Assembly (NCBI GenBank): GCA_026936325.1
Contig: JAPTHN010000257.1
Location: 124,001-188,000 of the forward strand
Origin: Platynereis dumerilii
Taxonomy: Eukaryota > Annelida > Polychaeta > Phyllodocida > Nereididae
Direction: 5' to 3'
Length of the DNA stretch: 64,000 nucleotides
The notes under the pieces are model-generated. The model did not search any database, was not told where the DNA came from, and saw only the letters and a list, made by a program, of their open reading frames with translations. The translations under genes were made by a program, and so were the position numbers. Numbering within the stretch: position 1 is the first letter of the stretch; each line of letters begins with the position of its first letter. Positions 12,043 to 22,319 of the stretch are shown one piece after another.

Positions 12043-15000
12043 CATACATAATATGTATGTTCCATTCCACAGTACTTTGCTATGTCTAAAACTATTTTGT
12101 CAGTAAATCTCTCAAATTTCTGGGCAATCTGAGTATTGGTTCCAGAAATATGAGGTCTTGAACATCCAGAAAATGGTCATTTTTTAGCATTTTAGCATGA
12201 CATGCATATTTTTAGCAATGTTTAACCCTTCATTTGGAAATAATTTCAACAATTTGTCAATGGAAAGAATTCTCAACTGTGGCCATGGGAATTCTGGTTC
12301 TGTGACTATCAATTGCAATCTGATCCTCTGTGCATTTGTCAAAAAGTGTCAATGAAACTCCGAAGTGGCAAATGAAGTCAAAAATCAAAATTTTTGCAAT
12401 TTCTGTTAAACAAGTCTGTGTACCGGTTAGCTCTTGGTATTCTATGTAGTATTAGCTGTCCCAGCTTAGTTTTAGGACCCCCCTATCGCATATTATACTT
12501 CATTTCCATGCATGCATGTCATAGCTACTTTTTGCATCATTTTTTTCTTGCTTAGCAAAAGTTGTCCCGACCCTAACACTAACTTTGAAGTTGAACTCTG
12601 TTCAAGACAGGATAGCTAAATAGACCGTTTCACCTCCACATTTTTACTCTACAGTGGCATAATTGTTTAGCACTAAAAAGGATGCATTTGACTGTCTAGA
12701 TTTTTAGCTAATATTGAAAACTATGGCATGTCCCGAGCCTAACACTTCTGTCCCGACCCTAACACCTTCTGTTTTCTGTCCCCATGTAGCCTTAATCTTG
12801 CAGGCTTTAAGTTATATGAACTCTGCAAGTCCTCTGGGTTATCAGAGATGACAAAACGTGGCAAAAGAACTCAAGAAATAGTCTAGACATGCAGGAATAG
12901 GGCAAATGAAGGGTAATATTAATATGCTTTAAGATTATCAAATAACCTTTTTTTCTGAATGTAAAAGCTATCAAAAGTTAAAAATCGAGTAATATAAGGA
13001 ATAATGTTAGACCAGCAAAGTAGCTCAAAGTGACTCATCCACTAGTTGCAGTTTATGCCTGTCTGTTTTTGATTGTCAGTTTGTGTCCCGACCTAACGCC
13101 TCCAATTAATTTTTCAGTGTCATATCAGCATGTAATATCTCCAATGCTAATAATTATATATATTAGAAATTTAAATTGCGTACTAGGCTTTGTATGCAGA
13201 GCAACATTTTATCATCTTTATCGTATTTTAAATATGTAAATATTTATTCGGGAAATATTCAATTCTATCTTGTGTCAAAATGGGCTAATCTTTGAAAATA
13301 TTTTTTAATATATTGGAACAATTTAAACAGTTATGTGTCCTACCAAAATATGCATGCATGTCATTCATGGCCTAGCAGGTTCAGAAAGTGATGAGATATG
13401 ACCAACACAAGACTTATAATAGAACTAAATAACACCAAAATTTTATGTTTTTTCGTTTCTACTTCCATTGACAAAATCACAATAGCTATGCTGGAAATCA
13501 TTACTTAACTCTGATTTTTTGCTTACTTATTGCCACATATATGTACTTTAAATTGCAGCATGATTCCAAGCAAAATCAACACCTTTATTTTTCACCATAT
13601 TGTCACGCTCTTATTTGCACCAGGCCTTATCTATTTCGTCATACTGAAAAACAGAAAGCAACCGACTTAATAAGATAAGTTAATATGTCCGTTTCAGCAG
13701 TTGTGGCATTTTTTACGTCAATTTCCTAACTGCTTCCTGCCAGAATAACCATCTCTGATTGGTCAATAGAGAGGAAGTATGCCTTTTTACCGTGTTATCA
13801 ATGTTGGTCACAATTCTCAATACAACCAAAAATTCAGGGAAAAAAATTAGAATATTTTTTGGTGCCACTCAATATCATGAGCAATTTCGGTAACAAAAAG
13901 AACTATTATTACCCATTTATTTCCTTAGTGCAAATGAGGAGCAGATGGAACAAAAATGTTTGTCTGACATTGATCAGTAGTTTGATGAGGCTGAAAATGT
14001 TGGTGAGCCCTGATCATTCTGTTTGATGTTTTGAAAACACCTAAAAGTTTGTAATCCCTGCTGAAATGCTCTAACTGAATAAACCATCATGAACAATAAT
14101 TATTACACATATATGAAAACAGATCAATCAGTTGTTATTCACACTTAGCCAGTAAGCCTAATTTTTTTATTAGCAGTTGGAATCAACACTTCAACTGTCA
14201 TCTCAAAAGCTCACAAGGGGTGCCCAGATAGTGATGCCAGTATTGAGATACTGACATCATCTCTGCACATATTCACATGGGACATGGAACAGTTTGGCAC
14301 ACTTATATGAGATCTGTAATAACTAAGTCTCTGAGATAGGTTATATATTGTGTCCTACATTTCACTCAAAACAATTAATAGCATGCTTAGTATCAGATCA
14401 GCAGTACTGTAGCCCAGACTGAAGAATAGTTTACTGATGTACATATATCAATACTTTGTATATTCACATTATGTCATTATAAATAACTAGAAAATACCCA
14501 GTGAAGGTGGGAAAAAGTGAAAAAAAAGGAATATGTGAGTAAGCCAACAGATTCCTGGAGAATAGGTCAATAGCGCAATTAACGGATTTATTAAAGAGAG
14601 GGCCAGTATAGTCCGGTAACTGTGATCTAAGCCAGTACTGGCTCGATGTGTCGCCCCCTGGTGAGACTAGTGACAAATTCATGTAGTTAGTTAGGGGAAG
14701 AATTTGGCTCCAAGAAGATGGCATAAATGCAGGTCATGTTCTTGTTATTTGCGAAAAATTTGTAACGAGATGTGAAACAACAATAGTAGAGTTGTAGTGA
14801 GTGCGTTTTGTACTGGATGAAGTTTGAGGTGTGCTACTGAGATATAAAGATAGATGTTGTTGAATTTAATAGGACTGAACCTTATTGTTGCTAACATATT
14901 CAATAATATAACATTATACTTGTATTAATAGAGGCTAAAGAGCCTGCTTCCAGAAACTCTAAAGCTAAATACAGATTAAATATACCTGTAGTGATATCAA

Positions 15001-15509
15001 TCTGTATATATGCACAATTATCTGTCATATATAATGTATGATTATTTGAATAAACTCAAACTCAAACATTTCAATCACAGATTTGCTGGCATGAAACTGA
15101 AAAGTGGTGAAAACACATTTATGTACAGTCATTTTTGCATCTGTGCAAACTTAACATTATCACAGTTCAATGCCCTGGTGACCTACTTAGGAATGAGAGC
15201 CATATATGTTAGACAAGTGTTGTAAAATCAACCTCAAAAATAGAAAAACTAAAATTTCCTGGTTTTTGTTTAGTGATGCAGTCATGGTCCTCTGTTAAAC
15301 CAACCAAGAAACTCTCATCCCACTTTCCTCCGTTCCAGAATAAGATCTGAGCTGACAGCTCTCTACACCCCTTCGCAATATCTAGGTCACAGTGACCTCA
15401 TTTGAGAACTAGACAGAGATTAGCACAGACAACTTCATATCAGGAATGTAATATAAAGCTCTGCTTTATGAGATATAAAAATAGTATGATTCATGTAAAA
15501 CATTCGCCC
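12043..15509. other. No gene; dispersed TGTCCCGACCCTAACAC words
   Basis: No reading frame with a recognisable product. The 17-base word TGTCCCGACCCTAACAC or a near copy occurs at about 12566, 12727, 12751 and 13084, all on the plus strand within ~520 bases. Such spaced internal words resemble the repeated subterminal words of the 20.9-21.9 kb element, but no inverted ends were found here. The rest is AT-rich and featureless. Confidence 0.45.
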
Positions 15510-15557
15510 GGGTTGGGGTTGGGGTTTAGGGTTGGGGTTTGGGTTAGAGTTGGGGTT
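15510..15557 (+). repeat. Telomere-like tract 1 (TTAGGG/TTGGGG)
   Basis: About eight mixed TTAGGG, TTGGGG and TTTAGGG units, G-rich on the plus strand. It runs straight into the antisense 3' end of a Penelope-like fragment. Confidence 0.85.
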
Positions 15558-16234
15558 TATTTTAAGTTCCTCAAAAAAGAAACATTAGATAGATGGTTGT
15601 TTTGGTATTGCAGTTGCCATTGGCAAATAATCTTAAATCTGCTTTGAATTTATATTGACAGTGCGATTTCTATTCACATGTTTACAAATGGAGCAACAGC
15701 CATAAAGGGTTCATACCGGTATACTCCTCTGGAGGGAAATACTGTCCTTTGATTTGGGATTTGATTTTCCTCAAATATCGCCTAGAATAGCCCCTTCGAT
15801 ACAAGGCACTGAATAAAATACCTGTTGCTTCATCAAAATCTTTCCCCAATCTACAGATTCTGCCAAAACGTACCAGTTGAGATTTTATAATTCCTGAAAA
15901 TGTATGTTGGGGATGGAATGAATGTTTATGTAGTAAGGCGTGAGAATCAGTTGGTTTGAAATAAACCTTAGTATCATAAGTCCCATCCTTTCAAAGTTAT
16001 CACCCTTATAAACCAAAACGTCTAGGAATTCCAGTACATTTTCTTGAATGTTTGACTTAAGTTTAATACTAGGCCTGGCATTGTTAGTAATCTCAAAAAA
16101 CTGATCAAAAGTGTCACGGGGATTTGGCCACTCCATGAAAATGTCATCTGAATATCGAAGATACACAAGTGGTAGCTAAATTTTGTTTTTCAAAGTAGGC
16201 CATGCATATATCCGCATAATGAGGAGCCCACCGC
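15558..16234 (-). mobile_element. Penelope-like element fragment A (RT part)
   Basis: Starting from the telomere-like tract, this carries ~25 bases like the shared 3' end of the family (TCCTCAAAAAAGAAAC). It then jumps, by an internal deletion of roughly 630 bases relative to fragment B, into the region before the GIY-YIG domain. It continues into reverse transcriptase. On the minus strand, LRYSDDIFMEWPNP is the YxDD catalytic motif of Penelope RT and FLDVLVYKGDNF follows it. A neighbouring frame carries an APHYADICMAYFE-like block resembling the Penelope RT motif before YxDD. It is broken and truncated. Confidence 0.82.
15885..16166 (-). pseudogene. Penelope-type reverse transcriptase fragment
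   Basis: A 93-codon remnant on the minus strand. YLRYSDDIFMEW holds the two catalytic Asp residues of RT motif C, and RPSIKLKSN...VLEFLDVLVYK is the conserved block that follows in Penelope-like RTs. The order (RT, then the zinc-finger and GIY-YIG region as seen in fragment B) is that of canonical Penelope/Poseidon/Neptune-type elements, not the permuted Naiad/Chlamys type. The start is arbitrary. Confidence 0.8.
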
Positions 16235-16272
16235 TTAGGGTTGGGGTTGGGGTTAGGGTTGGGGTTAGGGTT
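16235..16272 (+). repeat. Telomere-like tract 2
   Basis: Six alternating TTAGGG/TTGGGG units, G-rich on the plus strand. It joins the truncated 5' side of fragment A to the 3' end of fragment B. Confidence 0.88.
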
Positions 16273-17517
16273 TATTGAGTTAAGATTCTCAAAACAGAAA
16301 CTTATCTCAGCCCATCCCCATAAAATCCCAACTTAACAACCATGCACTGGCATAGGCAAATGGAAAATGTGGCTAGATAGCCTATTTAGATCCGCCTACA
16401 ACTATCTGTAGGCAAAAGGAAGTTTTATAATGAGGCATGGTGGCTTGCAGGCCCCATAAATGTAGGGCAATGACCTGACCAAAGTTTGAGACAAATTCTT
16501 GTTTTTAGCATTTGCTGTTATTAATGAAACTGGGTGTTTTTTGTATCTAGAGTTATTCTGGCAGAATTCTTCTAACCAATCTTTAGCAATATTTGTAAGT
16601 TTAGTTGAGAGAGGATTGTACTGTAGAATAAAAGTACAAAAATCCTTTTCAGGGTTGCCTGCATCTGAATTCAGGCCTGACTGCAAAGTATAAAGTTTTG
16701 TGATCCATTGTCTTTCAAGTTTATCCAAAATTTCTTGCTTTTGTGATTTAGGAATTTCCAAAACTGTTATAGTTAAATCTTCACATGTGTGATTCGGAGA
16801 CTCAAAGTGTTGATGTACTTTTTTGTCACTTTTTCTTCTAATTGAACTCATGTGTGCGATACACCTATTTCTCAAGTTAATTGTTTGTCCCACATAGTTC
16901 TTTTGAGGACACTGTCTGCAACCCAGCAGATAGATGGCTGTTTTGGTATTGCAGTTGCCATTGGCAAATAATCTAATCTGCTTTGAATTTATATTCACAG
17001 TGCGATTTCTATCCACATGTTTACAAATGGAGCAACGGCTATTTCTACAAGGGTTCATACCAGTATATTCCTCTGGAGGGAAATACTGTCCTTTGATTTG
17101 GGATTTGATTTTCCTCAAATATCGCCTAGAATAGCCCCTTCGATACAAGGCACTGAATAAAATACCAGTTGCTTCATCAAAATCTTTCTCCAATCTACAG
17201 ATTCTGCCATAACGTACAAGTTGAGATTTTATAATTCCTGAAAAAATGTATGTTGAGGATGGAACGAATGTTTATGGAGTAAAGCATGAGAATCAGTAGG
17301 TTTGAAATATACCTTAGTATCAAATGTCCCGTTCCTTGCAAAGTTATCACCCCTATGAACCAAAACATCTATGAATTCCAGTTCATTTTCTTGAATTGAG
17401 AAATAACATAGCTCTCACTGTTCATGTCACTTACTGTTCACGTCACTGACACCAGAAACTCAAAAAACTAGCCCAATTTCTTGCTTTTCTGATTTAGCAA
17501 TTTCCAAAACTGTTATA
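16273..17517 (-). mobile_element. Penelope-like element fragment B (GIY-YIG part)
   Basis: This begins, on the side next to the telomere-like tract, with the family 3' end TTTATTGAGTTAAGATTCTC. It covers a ~130-base 3' UTR, the GIY-YIG coding region and the end of the RT thumb region. After ~17398 the homology to fragment A stops. A short stretch at 17484-17517 then repeats part of the GIY-YIG region (compare 16733-16770) before the next telomere-like tract. It is therefore a composite of more than one truncated copy. Confidence 0.82.
16402..17193 (-). pseudogene. GIY-YIG endonuclease of Penelope-like element (fragment B)
   Basis: The C-terminal endonuclease of a Penelope-like polyprotein, which nicks DNA to prime insertion. 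Of 263 codons, a Cys-rich finger CRNSRCSICKH at ~49-59 and C81 precede the catalytic domain. AIYLL (86-90) and YVG (100-102) are the GIY and YIG strands, LRNR (107-110) and H114 follow, and the Glu in DKLERQW (160) is the likely metal ligand. All key residues are present, unlike the endonuclease-less Athena/Coprina telomeric elements. The frame is open through the 3' end, but upstream RT is missing here, so this is a 5'-truncated copy. The start codon is arbitrary. Confidence 0.88.
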
Positions 17518-17571
17518 GTTAGGGTTGGGGTTGGGTTTGGGGTTAGGGTTGGGGTTAGGTTTAGGGTTTAT
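17518..17571 (+). repeat. Telomere-like tract 3
   Basis: About nine TTAGGG/TTGGGG/TTTGGGG units, G-rich on the plus strand. It sits directly between a piece of GIY-YIG coding sequence (…CTGTTATAGTT) and the 3' end of fragment C. Confidence 0.88.
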
Positions 17572-18230
17572 TTAGTTAAGATTCTCAAAAAAGAAACTTA
17601 TCTCAGCCCATCCCCCTAAAATCCCAACTTAACCATGCACTGGCACAGGCAAATGGAAAATGTGGCTGGATAGCCTATTTAGATCCGCCTACAACTATTT
17701 GTAGGCAAAAAGTAGTTATATAATGAGGCATGGTGGCCTCCAGGCACCATACATGTAGGGACTTATTTGAGCAATGACCTGACCAAAGTTTGAGACAAAT
17801 TCTTGTTTTTAGCATTTGCTGTTATTAATGAAACTGGGTGTTTTTTGTATCTAGAGTTATTCTGGCAGAATTCTTCTAACCAATCTTTAGCAATATTTGT
17901 AAGTTTAGTTGAGAGTGGATTGTACGGTAGAATAAAAGTACAAAAATCCTTTTCAGGGTTGCCTGCATCTGAATTCAGGCCTGAATGAAAAGTATCAAGT
18001 TTTGTGATCCATTGTCTTTCAAGTTTATCCAAAATTTCTTGCTTTTGTGATTTAGGAATTTCCAAAACTGTTATAGTTAAATCTTCACATGTGTGATTCG
18101 GAGAGTCAAAGTGTTGATGTACTTTTTTGTCACTTTTTCTTCTAATTGAACTCATGTGTGCAATAAACCTATTTCTCAAGTTAATTGTTTGTCCCACATC
18201 GTACTTTTGAGGACATTGTCTGCATAGGGT
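17572..18230 (-). mobile_element. Penelope-like element fragment C
   Basis: The same family 3' end and GIY-YIG region as fragment B, with very few differences over ~600 bases, so the two copies are recent or were homogenised. It is 5'-truncated inside the GIY-YIG domain, just upstream of YVGQT (which reads MGQT here), at about 18228. Confidence 0.85.
17763..18197 (-). pseudogene. GIY-YIG endonuclease, truncated copy (fragment C)
   Basis: 144 codons matching the C-terminal half of the fragment B protein, from GQTINLRNR through the conserved DKLERQW and the C-terminal tail WLEEFCQNNSRYKK. The Cys finger and the GIY strand are absent because the copy is truncated at its 5' side. Confidence 0.82.
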
Positions 18231-18286
18231 GTGTCAATTTTTAATTCTTATGCAAATTCAAAAAGCACTAGTGCCTAAAATGTGCG

Positions 18287-19380
18287 TTTTGACCTGGAGA
18301 ATCCAAATATGTTCTCGAAATGGCGATACGACAATTCTTACCTACTTCAATTTTCGTACAAAGTTTCAATGTTTTTTTCTTTTTCGATCATTTTTGCCGA
18401 TCCGCGGTTCTCTGTATCTTTGTCAGTCTTTGTCATACAGCATTCTCATTGCCATAGTTGGAAAGCTCTCAAAAAGACCTACATTTTGAATACCAAGATC
18501 AATGGTCTAGGACGATATCTTGATTCCCATCAACTCTTCGGCCGGCACTTCATAGAAATGAAATGTTACTGACGGTCTTAATCCTGTTAAAAAAAGGCTT
18601 TTGAATTTTTTTTCGCTGATAATTGCTGTGATTTATATTCTCCAAGTTCCAGAATAAACAAATAAAATATTTTTAAAATTTTTGGTCATGGAAATTCCTG
18701 CTTTATGAGCTTGGAAGTTTTAATGCAAACTTTTGTGGGAATTATTGGAATAAATCATGGAGAGGCTGTTATATATTAACTTCATCAGAATTGAATATAG
18801 GACAACATCATTGGTACCATGAGAATGCCAAGAGTATTTCCTTTCATGTGGTACCACTCATGTTGCCCTGCAATAAATTCTGACAAAGATATGATATGAA
18901 ATGCGACATCTCACATTTTGCCAGTCTTCAACTAACGTTAACATTAAAACTTCATCTCTCACAAGCCGGGCACTCCCATGGTGATAATCAAAAAGTTTTT
19001 TGTATTAGGTCATTCTGGAACTTAGAGAATGTAAATCACTGCAACTGTCATTGAAAAAAAAATCCAATGCAATTTTTTAACAGGATTAGACAATCTGCGT
19101 CATTTTCATTCTAAAAAGTGCAGGCTGAAGGGCCAATGGGAATCAAGATATCATCCTAGATCATTGATGTTGGTATGCAAAATGAAGGTCTTTTTGAGAG
19201 CTTTCCAACCATGTCATTTAGAATGCTGTATGACACATATTGACAAAGTTATAGAGAACCTCGTATTGGCAACGATGGTCGAAAACGAAAAATACATTGA
19301 AACTTTGAACCAATATTGAAGTAGGTAAGAATTGTCGTATCGCCATTTCGAGAACAGATTTGGATTCTCCAGATCAAAAG
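18287..19380. mobile_element. 1.1-kb palindromic (foldback) element
   Basis: The left end (18287 on, TTTTGACCTGGAGAATCCAA) pairs with the right end (…TTGGATTCTCCAGATCAAAA at 19380). Further inward, GTTCCAGAAT pairs near 18650/19015 and CATCATTGGTACCATG pairs near 18810/18850. The centre lies at about 18834, so the arms are about 545 bases with scattered mismatches. There is no transposase. It may be a foldback element or an inverted duplication inserted between Penelope-like copies C and D. Confidence 0.75.
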
Positions 19381-19489
19381 TTTCTTAAAGGGTTGGGTTA
19401 AGGGGTAAGGTCAAGGTGTTTCTATGTGAATTGTATCAACGAGCAAAAGTACAAAAGTCTACTTATGGTAGCTGTATCTGAAAGTTTTG

Positions 19490-19513
19490 ATTTAGGGTTA
19501 GGGTTAGGGTTTA
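19490..19513 (+). repeat. Telomere-like tract 4
   Basis: Three perfect TTAGGG units after the phrase TATCTGAAAGTTTTGATT. The same phrase precedes tract 5, so the tract and its left flank were duplicated together or share an origin. Confidence 0.85.
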
Positions 19514-19632
19514 TTGAGTTAAGATTCTCAAAAAAGAAACTTATCTCAGCCCATCCCCCTAAAATTCCAACTTAACCATGCACTGGCACAGGCAAATGGA
19601 AAATGTGGCTGAATAGCCTATTTAGCTTTATC
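19514..19632 (-). mobile_element. Penelope-like element fragment D (3' end only)
   Basis: About 120 bases of the family 3' end, TTATTGAGTTAAGATTCTC through GGCTGAATAGCCTATTTAG. This is nearly identical to the ends of fragments B and C but cut off in the 3' UTR. It is a severely 5'-truncated copy. Confidence 0.85.
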
Positions 19633-19643
19633 TGAAAGTTTTG

Positions 19644-19706
19644 CTTTAGGGTTAGGGTTAGGGCTCGTTTAGGGTTGGGGTTAGGGTTAGTTTTAGGTTT
19701 ATATTA
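19644..19706 (+). repeat. Telomere-like tract 5
   Basis: Imperfect TTAGGG/TTGGGG/TCGTTTAGGG units, G-rich on the plus strand. It has the same orientation as the other tracts. Confidence 0.8.
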
Positions 19707-20901
19707 TACTTATCATTTGAGTTTTTTTCTCTATCAATATTTTCTTTTGGCCTATATGATTGAGACAATAAGTCAGTCATACCATGTAGTTGTCTAACAA
19801 TAATAAGATGTTTAAAAAGGCCGTTTCCATTTTGCCATGATCTTCACAACTGATATACATTGTATGTTTATTTCCATAAAAATATACTTTAAAAGCTCAT
19901 GATAATCATTACAGTATTGAGTGTATAGCCATTTTAGGGAAGAAAAATAAAGTAAGGTAACATGAACATTTGCAGAATAAAATAGATTTTCACTAATAAA
20001 AGGAGATTTTGAAAAATTATATTTTGAAAGCATTTTTCTTCATTAAAATATCTCCATAATTTCATGACTGTTGCTTTTGATGTGTTCTGCATATTAGCCA
20101 TCCACTTAACCACCAACTGTGACTGACATTATGTAACAATTACGCAATGCAGAGACCTGGAGCAGCCCAGCCTGATATCCACTGTAGTTTTACCCCAGTG
20201 ATCTTGGCTTCATTGAAAGGATTAGCAGGGAAGACAATTACCCAGTGACATAACATTACATAATCAAGACTTCACCAGTGCTCCATTCAACAAAAGCCAA
20301 TCTGTCTGATTCATTCACATTTAATTTTCATGCAAATAACTAAATAAAAGCGGCTGACATTGCTTAATCTTCTAAAATTTAAATCACTGAGTTTAGATAA
20401 TAGCCATAAAGTTATAATTGGGAGTTAAAGATTTAGTGTCAATAAAATATTAACAAACAAATGCATGTTTTTGAATATACTTAGTGCTTTGAAAGTCCAC
20501 ATATATATATATATATATATAATTTAATATTTCCTATTGATAATATTTGATGAGGAGTGGTACACAAATTTAAATTCAGTCATTATTGTGGCAAATTTGA
20601 TTGACCAGGGCCAAATATTGACTGATGTATGATTATCTGAAAATCCTCAATATCTATCTAATTTTGTTAATATTGACTTCTGTTCATAGTGTTCAAAATT
20701 AGCATGATGATGATGAAACATGCGAGGTCTATTAAAAAAAAAAAAATTCAGAATGAAATGGAGAGTATACAGACATTTATACAATATTTTGCATTTTAAA
20801 TCACAAATTTCAATGGAAAATTTTGCAATAACTCATGCAAAGGCTGTGAATATTAATCCATAGTGTGTCAAACTACAACTAAGCTTTAAAGTTAAATAAT
20901 T
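19707..20901. other. No gene; (TA)n near 20501
   Basis: AT-rich sequence with an (AT)n run at about 20501-20522 and a poly-A run near 20729. No coding frame was recognised. Confidence 0.5.
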
Positions 20902-20903
20902 TA

Positions 20904-21937
20904 GGGGAGACCGGGGCTGGTTGTCACAGGGGCAGGTTGTCACACTTTTTATTGCACTAAACTATGGAGTCACACAGCTCAACCAATCATTGTTTTTTGC
21001 TTTTATAACCCACTGGAGTATTTTTGAAAAATCTTGACCCCTGGAAGAGAGTCTGGTAGGCACACGGTCTGTTAAAAATTTCCTTTCACAAAAAGTAATT
21101 TTTTACCTTCAACTTGCATGCAATGCTAGTCTTAATCAAATAGTTGTTGAAAAAGGTACAGTTAATACACTTACCATAAAGACATTTCTTTAAATCATCA
21201 TTAGAACAAATAGTGAAAATTTTGATAACAACGGCCTTGGTCACCCGTTTTTGGAATTTTCATCAGTCGGGGCAGGTTGTCACAAAAAGGCGGGGCAGGT
21301 TGTCACACTTTTTGGAGCTGGTTGTTACCTATTAGAACCAGGCTTTTAAACCAAAAAAACTAACACAAATATAAATTTGTGCTTTATACATGCTATTGAT
21401 GACTGAAGATGTATGCAGATATTGCATTGTGTTTAAATAAATCTATTTCAAATTTATATGTGAAATTTTCCAAAAAAATCGTAAAAATCCTACTCCGTAT
21501 CAGAATGCTTTCCTACTGATTGGTAAGCCTTCTTTTGCAGCACTCTTGTACACAGTAGCATGTTTGTTAAGGTCTTCACTTGGCAAGTAAAGGATTTCTC
21601 ATATGTCCAAAAAAACTTTTCTTGGTCAAGATTTGCCCTACAGAGTTCCACTTCCTGCATTCGTACCAAAAGTATGACAACCTGCCCCGAGAGTGTGACA
21701 ACCTGCCCCGAAAGTGTGACAACCTGCCCCGAATTCTGAATTTTAAAAAATGTCCAATATCACATCAAGATTTCGATTGATATAGGTATATATTCACCAG
21801 ATAGGTTTAAGTCACTCCCCTTTTGCCATTCATACAGAATGGCAGTGCTCCTGCATGCTTTATATAGAAATAGTAGCATGTTTAAGTTTTACACACTGTG
21901 ACAACCTGCCCCTGTGACAACCAGCCCCGGTCTCCCC
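20904..21937. mobile_element. 1.03-kb TA-flanked element with GTTGTCACA repeats
   Basis: The ends GGGGAGACCGGGGCTGGTTG and its inverse CAACCAGCCCCGGTCTCCCC match for more than 20 bases. TA flanks both sides (20902-20903, 21938-21939). Inside, GGGGCAGGTTGTCACA recurs near the left end and at ~21270-21310. The inverse, TGTGACAACCTGCCCC, recurs three times in tandem at ~21675-21735 and again at the right end. No transposase was seen. It is non-autonomous, with TA target choice. Confidence 0.9.
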
Positions 21938-21939
21938 TA

Positions 21940-22319
21940 CCCATTATCATTTTGGCTTTTCACGCAGAAATGTTGGAAAAGTGGGATTTTTTCTAATTTT
22001 TGGGTTTTTATAAAAATTCATAGGACCAACATTCCAACTGACTTGAGATGTTAAAGAGGCATAAGTTAGACACCTAATTGGAAAATTTCATAGATTTAAC
22101 TCCAAAATTGACTGAATCATACAGGTTTGAAATAATAGTATTTTTTCGTATTTTTGGTAAATTGTCGTCCGTTCTACTTCCTCAGAGCATAAAGACCCAC
22201 AAAAAACACATCTTGGGTATTTAATGCTTACAATATTCAAATTTCAGTAGTTTTTAGTTCTCTCCCAGAAACAAACAAAAAACAATTTTTTCACGTTTTT
22301 CAATGATTCTGAGAAAAGT
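21940..22319. other. No feature recognised
   Basis: AT-rich spacer between the TA-flanked element and the long inverted repeat. No coding frame or clear repeat was recognised. Confidence 0.4.

Noticed and set aside
15510-19706. A true chromosome end
   Set aside because: The tracts are short, degenerate and interstitial, with sequence continuing on both sides. A former end is possible but not shown.
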